Source of the DNA: Promethearchaeota archaeon
GTDB lineage: Archaea > Asgardarchaeota > Lokiarchaeia > Sigynarchaeales > SOKP01
Assembly: GCA_019057975.1 (NCBI GenBank)
Contig: JAHLWJ010000281.1
Span: 1 to 6,063 of the forward strand
DNA length: 6,063 nt
Direction: 5' to 3'
The translations under genes were made by a program, and so were the position numbers. Positions within the stretch are counted from its first letter, which is position 1. Every line of letters begins with the position of its first letter. Below are positions 1-5,444 of the stretch, piece by piece. The notes beneath the pieces were generated by a model. It did no database searches. It worked only from the letters and a program-made list of their open reading frames with translations, and had not been told where the DNA came from.

Positions 1-66
1 TTGCATTTAATATATAATTGAGACATTTTTCAAATTTTTTATAAAGATATTTCTATTGTTATTCTA
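1..66. repeat. 66-bp direct repeat, copy 1 (reaches the window edge)
   Basis: This stretch is repeated at 111-176 with a single difference (T at 56, A at 166), so 65 of 66 bases agree. The copies are offset by exactly 110 bp and separated by a 44-bp AT-rich spacer (67-110). Because this copy begins at base 1, the repeat may extend further left and more copies may lie outside the window. It contains a TATA-like element (TTTAATATATA, 6-16). No reading frame or RNA fold is evident in it. The near identity implies either a recent duplication or selection to keep the copies alike. Confidence 0.95.
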
Positions 67-110
67 ATAAATTTAAATATATGTATCCTATTTTGTTTTT
101 AAGAAATAAA

Positions 111-176
111 TTGCATTTAATATATAATTGAGACATTTTTCAAATTTTTTATAAAGATATTTCTAATGTTATTCTA
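111..176. repeat. 66-bp direct repeat, copy 2, directly upstream of the GTPase gene
   Basis: Second copy of the repeat at 1-66, with one mismatch. Its right end abuts the GGGG run (177-180) that serves as ribosome-binding site of the GTPase gene. After that point the two copies diverge completely, so the repeated unit covers the promoter region and most of the 5' leader but not the translation start. It looks like a duplicated promoter/leader rather than a mobile element: there are no terminal inverted repeats and no coding potential. Confidence 0.95.
116..126 (+). promoter_or_regulatory. Probable TATA box of the GTPase operon
   Basis: TTTAATATATA fits an archaeal TATA element. It would place transcription initiation about 25 nt downstream, near 146-150, giving a leader of about 40 nt ahead of the TTG start at 190. 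The same 11-mer occurs in copy 1 of the repeat (6-16) and again upstream of the sugar kinase gene (2318-2328), which supports its being functional. In DNA this AT-rich, TATA-like words are common by chance, so this is an inference. Confidence 0.5.
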
Positions 177-189
177 GGGGATATAATAA

Positions 190-1224
190 TTGGATGACAT
201 AATTAACCTGAAGCTAATTGTTCTTGGAGAAGGAGAAGTAGGAAAATCATCAATAATAAACGTATTTATGGGAGAAGAAATCTCTGAGAGATATATGCCA
301 ACAATCGGGAGTGTTACGTTTAGAAAAGAATATACTTTAAAAAAAATATCAAAAATTATTAGGCTGACTATCTGGGATCTTGGTGGAGGATCCTTCAATC
401 CTTATAATCCCGCCTATTACGCCAATGCCGATTTAGCTCTATTAGTTTTTGATTTAACCAAACCAGAAATCACATTGAAGAACCTTAAAAAAGAATTTGA
501 GGAAAAAATGAGTATTTCATCAGAAGAATGTATATCTATCTTTGTAGGAAATAAAATAGACCTGCTTGATGTAGATAAAGGGTTTAAAAACACCCTCCAA
601 GACTTTTTTAGTGATAGGGATCATTTTATTTTACTATCTGCTAAGACTGGTTTAAATATTAAAGAGTGTTTTGAACTATTAATTTTTACATATCTACAAA
701 GAGCAGAATTATTAGCTCCTGAACTTGTTCAAGAAAACTCTGCAAAAGAATTTTTAAAATCAATAGGGAGCGATGAGAAGTCTTTAAAGAGTAAAATATT
801 AAATCTAAAATCCATTGATTCAGCTTTGGAAAAGCTCAAGTCAATACTTAAAACCGAAGTAGAACTTTCCACTGAAAATGACACAAGTGAATTAAAGTAT
901 CATGAATTTATTCAACAAGAACTACATAAAGTTGGACATCAGAAAGATAATATACTTGATCAGTTTTTAATAAATTTATCTGAATTAGAAAAAGCTTTGA
1001 CTCACATAAGGAAATCTCATATCAAATCGGCTGGTGAAGTGATTGATAACTTACGAGATTTATTAACTACTTCAAAAAAGGATTTTGAACAAAATCTTGA
1101 ATTAATCCAAAAAATAAATAGAGAGGAGAATGAATTAATAATAATCAGCTCCAAACTCAAAAACGAAAATCTAGATGCGAATAATGAAGATTCAAATCAT
1201 CAAAATAAATTATATAATGTTTAA
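190..1224 (+). CDS. Ras/Rab-like small GTPase with C-terminal coiled-coil extension
   Basis: The G domain spans about residues 5-172 and has all five G motifs: P-loop GEGEVGKS (13-20), switch I YMPTIG with T38, WDLGG (DxxG, D63-G66), NKID (121-124) and SAKTG (150-154). The TIG..F pattern after switch I is Rab-like. Where Ras and Rab carry the catalytic Gln (Q61 in Ras) this protein has G67, which predicts slow intrinsic GTP hydrolysis. Residues 173-344 are a mostly helical, Lys/Glu/Leu-rich extension with coiled-coil character. The C-terminus (NKLYNV) has no Cys, so no prenylation motif is present. The start is TTG at 190: TAA TAA lies immediately upstream in frame, the next in-frame Met (27) would remove the P-loop, and GGGG at 177-180 is well spaced as Shine-Dalgarno. 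The next gene begins 10 bp after the stop. The biological role is unknown; it is probably a cytoplasmic GTP-dependent switch acting through helical partners. Confidence 0.93.
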   Translation: MDDIINLKLIVLGEGEVGKSSIINVFMGEEISERYMPTIGSVTFRKEYTLKKISKIIRLTIWDLGGGSFNPYNPAYYANADLALLVFDLTKPEITLKNLKKEFEEKMSISSEECISIFVGNKIDLLDVDKGFKNTLQDFFSDRDHFILLSAKTGLNIKECFELLIFTYLQRAELLAPELVQENSAKEFLKSIGSDEKSLKSKILNLKSIDSALEKLKSILKTEVELSTENDTSELKYHEFIQQELHKVGHQKDNILDQFLINLSELEKALTHIRKSHIKSAGEVIDNLRDLLTTSKKDFEQNLELIQKINREENELIIISSKLKNENLDANNEDSNHQNKLYNV

Positions 1225-1234
1225 TAAGAGATAG

Positions 1235-2188
1235 GTGAATAAAATTTCAAATACCGAAGAAACACCAACAAAAGAATTACAGAATTTAAAAGAACAAATA
1301 AAGAAAATTGATCAGAAATTGAATCAACAGATAAAAACACTTGACTCTAAAACACTTGATCATGTGAACAAATCTGATAAGAAATTAACTGATCAAATGA
1401 ATAAAATAGAAAAGAGTCTAACTGATCAATTGAAGAAAATAGGACAGAAAATTAATGATGATGTAAATAAGCTTGATCAAACTATAACTAACCAAATTAG
1501 TAAACTAGAGCAAAGTTCAAGTGAAAAAATAAACAATCTTGAGAAGAGTTTAGACGAACAAATTAACAGTATTAATAAAAAAATTGAAGATATTACCAAT
1601 ATTTTTGACCAAGAGTTAGGAGATAAATTCAATACTCTCAATAATAAAATAGAAGGAAATAACAAAACATTAATTGAAGAATTGGAGAGTGCATCCAGCA
1701 AACTTGATAATAATCTTAATGATCAAATCAATAATGTAGAAGATAAAATTAAAATCATAATTGATAGAATAAAAGCGGTAAATGACGATTTCTTCCTAAA
1801 ATTTCAGAGATTGAAAGAGGAATTTGATACAAAGGAAGAAGTTCTTCAAGATATGTTAAAGAAATTTGAGGAAGAAACTATTGAATTTAAAAACAACCTC
1901 AAACCAGAGTTAGAAGATCTTAAAAGTCAACAAGATTTAGTCAAAATAACAGTAGATGTACTTAAAAAGCAAATTTTTGAAAGTGCTAGAGAATGGATTA
2001 ATGATGAGATTAAATTAGCATGTAAAAATAAAGAAAGAGAAATTTTAATGAATTTATGGATTGATGAGCTAAAAGAAGTTATTGGGGATTTAGATAAATT
2101 AAAAGAAACAAACCCTAAAGAGTTAAAAATTCATATAAATGAAATTTCAACTACTATTGAATCATTTCGCCAAAAGTTTGTCAAATAA
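1235..2188 (+). CDS. Hendecad-repeat coiled-coil protein, operon partner of the GTPase
   Basis: This 317-residue soluble, highly charged protein has no signal peptide, membrane segment or recognised enzyme motif. Residues 24-177 form 14 consecutive 11-residue units without insertion or deletion. Hydrophobic residues fall at unit positions 2, 6 and 10 (4-4-3 spacing), for example KIEKSLTDQLK (57-67) and NLEKSLDEQIN (101-111). Hendecads of this kind form right-handed coiled coils or, in some families, membrane-lying amphipathic helices. Helix continues to about P224. Residues 240-317 form a separate helical, less repetitive region containing the only Cys and two Trp, possibly a small folded domain. 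The start is GTG at 1235, with an in-frame TAG directly before it (1232-1234). The ribosome-binding site is weak (GAG, 1228-1230), so the exact start is less sure than the gene. The 10-bp gap implies co-transcription with the GTPase, which makes an effector or scaffold role plausible but unproven. Confidence 0.85.
   Translation: MNKISNTEETPTKELQNLKEQIKKIDQKLNQQIKTLDSKTLDHVNKSDKKLTDQMNKIEKSLTDQLKKIGQKINDDVNKLDQTITNQISKLEQSSSEKINNLEKSLDEQINSINKKIEDITNIFDQELGDKFNTLNNKIEGNNKTLIEELESASSKLDNNLNDQINNVEDKIKIIIDRIKAVNDDFFLKFQRLKEEFDTKEEVLQDMLKKFEEETIEFKNNLKPELEDLKSQQDLVKITVDVLKKQIFESAREWINDEIKLACKNKEREILMNLWIDELKEVIGDLDKLKETNPKELKIHINEISTTIESFRQKFVK
1304..1765 (+). repeat. 14 coding repeats of 33 bp (hendecad array)
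   Basis: DNA encoding residues 24-177 of the coiled-coil protein has a strict 33-bp period. Most units have diverged at the base level, but neighbouring ones still show common origin: 1386-1409 and 1419-1442 agree at 22 of 24 bases exactly 33 bp apart. This suggests that the array grew by duplication of a single 33-bp unit while helical phase was maintained. Confidence 0.8.
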
Positions 2189-2249
2189 AATATTAATTCT
2201 AATTTCTCTTACTAAATTTTCTTAGTCTCGTAAAAACAATTCTTACTAC

Positions 2250-2256
2250 TTTTTTT
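2250..2256 (+). terminator. Possible oligo-T terminator of the GTPase operon
   Basis: Seven consecutive T lie about 60 bp past the stop codon at 2188, within pyrimidine-rich sequence. Archaeal transcription often ends at T-rich tracts without a hairpin, and none is apparent here. T runs are frequent in DNA this AT-rich, so the call rests mainly on position. Confidence 0.4.
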
Positions 2257-2317
2257 CTAATCGTCAAATTGTCTAAGTTATTTATAAATCATATACCTAA
2301 TTTTATTACGTTTAGAA

Positions 2318-2328
2318 TTTAATATATA
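2318..2328 (+). promoter_or_regulatory. Probable TATA box of the sugar kinase gene
   Basis: TTTAATATATA is the same 11-mer found in the repeats upstream of the GTPase gene. Initiation about 25 nt downstream (near 2350) would give a short leader that still contains AAGGA (2358-2362) ahead of the ATG at 2375. A second good match to the archaeal element, TTTATAAA, lies at 2281-2288 and could be used instead or in addition. Confidence 0.5.
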
Positions 2329-2374
2329 GAATAATAAATTAGGAAAAAACTTAGTACAAGGATCGATATCACAA

Positions 2375-3334
2375 ATGACTCCAGATATAATTTCACTTGG
2401 AGAATTATTAGTTGAAATTATGCGAACAGAATTAAATACTCCACATGGAATAATTGGTGCTAATTATCGGGGGCCATTCCCTAGTGGTGCACCTTCCATT
2501 TTTATAGACTCAGCAGCACGGATGGGAAACCAATTTGCTCTCACAACAGGTTTTATAGGAGTTGTGGGTAACGATGAATTTGGGGGATGTATTGTCGAAA
2601 AATTAAAAAAAGATGGTGTTGATACATCTCAGATTAGAATTTCAAATGAAGAAACTACAGGAATTGCTTTTAACCAGTATAATTCAGATGGTTCTCGTAA
2701 ATTTATATTTTCCGCAGGAGCAGCGGGAGAAATTACTCCTTCCGATATTAATGATTTTTACTTTGAAGGCGTAAAATGCTTACATATTATGGGAAGTGCC
2801 CTTTCAATTAGTAAAAATTCACGTGAAGCATGTTATAAGGCGATAAAAATAGCTAAAGAAAAAAATCCTAGTGTCTTAATTTCATTTGATCCAAATTTAA
2901 GACCTGAATTACTCGATTTAGAGGTTATACTTAAAATCTGCAAGCCTGTTTTAGAAATGACAGAAATCTTGTTTCCAAGTGGGGAAGAAGCTGAAATGTT
3001 AGCAGGTATTAATGATCCAGTTGAAGCCTGTCAAAAATTGCTAGAAAAAGGTCCAAAGATCATAGTATTGAAACTAGGGAAGAGAGGGTGTATAATCTTT
3101 ACCAAAGATAATCTTAAGGGCGTTAATATTGAGGGATTCAAAGTTAATGAAGTGGATCCAACAGGAGCAGGGGATTCTTTTGGTGGTGCTTTTATTGTAG
3201 GCTATTTAGTTGGATGGAACTTGAAGAAGGCAGCTAAATTTGCAAGTATTGTAGGTGCAAAAAAGGTAGAGCATTTTGGACCTATGCCGGATACAACTTA
3301 TGAAGAAGTTATTGAATTAATGGAAAAAGATTGA
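2375..3334 (+). CDS. PfkB-family carbohydrate kinase (tagatose-kinase-like)
   Basis: This is an ATP-dependent sugar kinase of the ribokinase/PfkB fold. Its 319 residues are a normal full length. The C-terminal PfkB signature DPTGAGDSF (261-269) holds the GAGD anion hole and catalytic base D267. DPNLRP (172-177) and GVVGNDEFG (62-70) are further family landmarks. The N-terminal block GELLVEIM (9-16) followed by GPFPSGAPSIFID (33-45) recalls bacterial tagatose kinases more than ribokinase. A 2-keto-3-deoxygluconate kinase or fructokinase remains possible, since substrate cannot be read from sequence alone. The usual NxxE motif appears as S202-G-E-E205, with Ser for Asn. The ATG start is supported by the first beta strand beginning at once (PDIISLGE) and by AAGGA 12 nt upstream. 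It appears monocistronic, with gaps of 186 and 580 bp on either side and no sugar transporter or isomerase in view. It presumably phosphorylates a hexose or sugar acid in the cytoplasm. Confidence 0.9.
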   Translation: MTPDIISLGELLVEIMRTELNTPHGIIGANYRGPFPSGAPSIFIDSAARMGNQFALTTGFIGVVGNDEFGGCIVEKLKKDGVDTSQIRISNEETTGIAFNQYNSDGSRKFIFSAGAAGEITPSDINDFYFEGVKCLHIMGSALSISKNSREACYKAIKIAKEKNPSVLISFDPNLRPELLDLEVILKICKPVLEMTEILFPSGEEAEMLAGINDPVEACQKLLEKGPKIIVLKLGKRGCIIFTKDNLKGVNIEGFKVNEVDPTGAGDSFGGAFIVGYLVGWNLKKAAKFASIVGAKKVEHFGPMPDTTYEEVIELMEKD

Positions 3335-3497
3335 TTTTAATTTAATTAGAAGTGTGGCAAAACTAACTTGAAAGAAGACAAGAAAATTATATTAATGATT
3401 AGAAGCATAAAATCTTAAATTACTCCCTCATATTAACTTTATCCCAACAGAAATAATATGCTTTATGTTTTGATAAGAAAAGCAACAGATTTAGTAA

Positions 3498-3504
3498 TTT
3501 TTTT
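3498..3504 (+). terminator. Possible oligo-T terminator of the sugar kinase gene
   Basis: A run of seven T lies about 165 bp past the kinase stop codon. It is the longest T run between the kinase and the next gene. No hairpin precedes it. The support is weak because homopolymer T tracts are common in this AT-rich DNA. Confidence 0.25.
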
Positions 3505-3800
3505 AAAGGTAAGTAAACTTAGGAAGGGTAATTGAGTCTGTTCTGACGTGAATCTTAGATAAAGTTTTATTAATATAATAAAATCCGACCAATAGACTTC
3601 AATGACCACACTTTAGAAAGATTCCAAATAAAAATTAAAATAAGTGCCTATTTAAACTTTTTCATTGATTCTGTGATTTTCCAGAGAAATAAAAGAGAAA
3701 AGATTAAAATTTAAATATCTGAATTAAGTATATTTCATAAGATACTTATTAGTATTAGATGTGTGGAATAAATGATCGATTATTTAAATCGACAAATATT

Positions 3801-3842
3801 TAAGCAAATTTGCAGTCACAATAAGCAAATTTGCAGTCACAA
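3801..3842. promoter_or_regulatory. Twin 21-bp repeats each with palindrome GCAAATTTGC (probable operator)
   Basis: Two exact, directly adjoining copies of a 21-bp unit occupy 3801-3821 and 3822-3842. Each contains the perfect 10-bp palindrome GCAAATTTGC (3804-3813 and 3825-3834). The 21-bp spacing equals two turns of B-DNA, so two dimeric regulators would sit side by side on the same face. The pair ends about 23 bp before the TATA-like element of the downstream coiled-coil gene. In archaea, sites upstream of BRE/TATA often act in activation. The regulator itself is not in the window. Confidence 0.65.
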
Positions 3843-3864
3843 TAATTAAAATTCTAATTCTAAT

Positions 3865-3871
3865 TTTATAT
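3865..3871 (+). promoter_or_regulatory. Probable TATA box of the membrane-anchored coiled-coil gene
   Basis: TTTATAT lies 43 bp before the ATG at 3915. Initiation about 25 nt downstream, near 3893-3898, would leave a leader of roughly 20 nt. It sits just downstream of the twin palindromes, as expected if they regulate this promoter. The assignment is by position and match only. Confidence 0.45.
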
Positions 3872-3914
3872 GAGGTAAAGATATAATAAATCCAATATTC
3901 AGAAACGTGAAATA

Positions 3915-5375
3915 ATGACTAACGAATTTAATAGAGAAGATAAGGAAAGTAAACCAGCCAAGGAAATCGAGAGGATAGATAAGGAATTTTTATCTAAAGC
4001 AAAAAATTCCAGAGATATGATAGATAAAAAATTGAGAATGTTTGAGGATAGTATAGAAAATATCTCAGAAACAATTACTAACGGCGAAGCAGAAGAAGAA
4101 AAAGAAAAAAGTAAAAAAAAAGTAGAAGAAATTAGTGAAGAGATAAAAGAAGAACAACTAAAACTTGATGCGGTTTCAAAGAAAATTGATGATAAAGAAG
4201 AATATTTAACAGCTCTTGAAGAAACTATATCTGCTCTTGAAGAAAAGTATAATCGGAAAACAGAAGAAATGAACAATCTGGAAGAACGATTTGAAATTAC
4301 AAAAGAGAGCAAAGATACTATAGAAGATGAATATAAAGAACTCTTAAGAAATAACGAACAATTGGTAAAAACATATGAAAGTAGACAAGTTGATTTAATT
4401 GTTCTTACAGATTCTGTAAAAGAGAAAGTTTCATCTCAGGATGAACTGAGAAATCAAATCTCAAAATTAAATCAAGAAATATTAGAAAAGGAAGCAAAAC
4501 TGGAGAAACAAAGGGAAGAATCAGAGACTCTAGAGAAAAAAATGAAAAGCCAGGGTGCTGAAAACGAAACTTTAAGATTTTATCTTAATAAAAACAAAGT
4601 TGAATTAGAACATTCTAATTCTGAAATTGAGGCAAAAGAAGAGGAAAGAAAACTTTTAACAGAACAAATTGAAAAAAAAGAAATAAGAATAAAGGAAATA
4701 GAACAAAAACTTGAAGAATATCATGATGGATTTCCTGAAATGGAAAGACAAAGAGAAACATATGAGGAACTTCTTGCTAAATACAAAATTCAGCTAGCAG
4801 ATAAACAACAACAATTAATTGACATGGAATCTCGAATTCAAGAGCTCAAAGAAGCAACTGAATCCTTAGATGAACAAACAAACACCAAACAAAGTTTAAT
4901 TGATGCGAATGAAAAAAGGATTGAAGATTTAAAGCAAGATATAGAAACGTCAAATATAGAATATCTTGAGAGAGAAGAACGGCTCGATGCCTTAACAGAG
5001 AAATTGACACGTATGGAATCAGATCATGAAAAATTAATAAAAGCTAAAGAAGCAATTGAGAGTAGTACTAATGACTCTCGAGTTATACTTCAACAATTGA
5101 AAGAAGAATTAGAAAATCAAGAAAAGGAAATTAGAGATAAAGAGAGTCGGATTCACAGATTAGAAATATTATCCGCTATTTATAGAGCTTCAAAATTCTT
5201 CGGCGGAATTTTAATAGGTGCGGGAATATTTTTTCTAATTTGGTCAATAGGAATATTTTTTAATGCTATAGATTTAGGGGATGCAAATATAAATACATTT
5301 TTAATGGTTATATTTCTGCTAGTTGGAGCTATTTTATCAATTATTTCTGGAATATTCCACCTTGAGAAATCATAA
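3915..5375 (+). CDS. Long coiled-coil protein with C-terminal two-helix membrane anchor
   Basis: This 486-residue protein is not recognised as a named family. From about residue 15 to 420 it is almost entirely Glu/Lys/Leu-rich heptad-type coiled coil. Only two prolines occur in that part (P14 and P274); the segment around HDGFPE (270-275) and one near NGEAEEE (56-62) look like hinges. Two hydrophobic segments follow, about 428-450 and 461-481, joined by a short acidic loop (NAIDLGDANIN) and ending in HLEKS. Basic residues before the first segment and the acidic loop predict the rod and C-terminus in the cytoplasm with the loop outside. As one continuous helix the rod could span about 60 nm. 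There is no Walker A motif, so it is not an SMC/Rad50 ATPase. ATG is the start: an in-frame stop at 3876-3878 precedes it, and a weak GTGA (3907-3910) lies upstream. Architecture resembles membrane-anchored tethers such as golgins, but that is analogy, not homology. Confidence 0.88.
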   Translation: MTNEFNREDKESKPAKEIERIDKEFLSKAKNSRDMIDKKLRMFEDSIENISETITNGEAEEEKEKSKKKVEEISEEIKEEQLKLDAVSKKIDDKEEYLTALEETISALEEKYNRKTEEMNNLEERFEITKESKDTIEDEYKELLRNNEQLVKTYESRQVDLIVLTDSVKEKVSSQDELRNQISKLNQEILEKEAKLEKQREESETLEKKMKSQGAENETLRFYLNKNKVELEHSNSEIEAKEEERKLLTEQIEKKEIRIKEIEQKLEEYHDGFPEMERQRETYEELLAKYKIQLADKQQQLIDMESRIQELKEATESLDEQTNTKQSLIDANEKRIEDLKQDIETSNIEYLEREERLDALTEKLTRMESDHEKLIKAKEAIESSTNDSRVILQQLKEELENQEKEIRDKESRIHRLEILSAIYRASKFFGGILIGAGIFFLIWSIGIFFNAIDLGDANINTFLMVIFLLVGAILSIISGIFHLEKS

Positions 5376-5444
5376 TTTACACTTTTATTAATTTATGAAT
5401 ATATTTGAAATTTAAAGTAATAATACTAGTTTAATGATTTAGGT
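5376..5444. promoter_or_regulatory. Short intergenic region with possible permease promoter
   Basis: These 69 AT-rich bases separate the coiled-coil gene from the permease. TTTAAAGTA (5411-5419) could act as a TATA element; initiation about 25 nt downstream would fall close to the TTG at 5445, giving a nearly leaderless mRNA. No convincing terminator is visible, so read-through from the coiled-coil gene is equally possible. Confidence 0.3.

Larger units (their letters stand above)
2189..2374. other. Intergenic region between the GTPase operon and the sugar kinase
   Basis: This 186-bp AT-rich gap contains no plausible gene. Its first part is pyrimidine-rich and includes a run of seven T (2250-2256). 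Its second part carries two TATA-like elements for the kinase gene, followed by AAGGA just before the start codon. The arrangement fits the end of one transcription unit and the start of another. Confidence 0.7.
3335..3914. other. 580-bp stretch without a recognisable gene
   Basis: I find no credible coding sequence here on either strand. The longest ATG frame I found is 25 codons (3458-3535) with no ribosome-binding site. No tRNA-like T-loop or compact RNA fold was recognised. The proximal part has a seven-T run (3498-3504) that could end the kinase transcript. The distal part (about 3776-3871) has an inverted repeat (TCGATT/AATCGA, 3776-3792), twin palindromes and a TATA element, so it reads as the control region of the downstream gene. 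The middle, about 3505-3775, shows nothing I can interpret. It is long for an otherwise compact stretch. Confidence 0.6.

Noticed and set aside
1..176. Insertion sequence or MITE
   Set aside because: The repeats are direct, not terminal inverted, with no target-site duplication or transposase, and the boundary coincides with a gene's leader.
174..398. 74-codon minus-strand open frame over the GTPase start
   Set aside because: It lies opposite the P-loop and switch I coding region, which has clear motif support on the + strand. It matches no family and looks like a shadow.
1205..1224. C-terminal prenylation motif on the GTPase
   Set aside because: The protein ends in NKLYNV with no cysteine near the C-terminus, so no CaaX or Rab-type CC motif exists.
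1477..1701. 74-codon minus-strand open frame inside the hendecad gene
   Set aside because: Its Leu/Ser/Ile-rich composition is simply the complement of repetitive Lys/Asn/Glu codons, so it is a shadow frame.
3458..3535. 25-codon ATG frame in the gap after the kinase gene
   Set aside because: No ribosome-binding site and no recognisable features; a frame this short is expected by chance.
3801..3842. CRISPR-like direct repeats
   Set aside because: The two units adjoin with no spacer, are only 21 bp long, and there are no cas genes. An operator is a better explanation.
3899..4312. 137-codon minus-strand open frame, Ser/Phe-rich
   Set aside because: It is complementary to the Glu/Lys-rich coiled-coil start and has no motifs. 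Such low-complexity antisense frames are expected here.
3915..5375. SMC/Rad50-type ATPase
   Set aside because: Long coiled coil alone suggested it, but there is no Walker A/B or signature motif and no globular heads; the C-terminus is a membrane hairpin.
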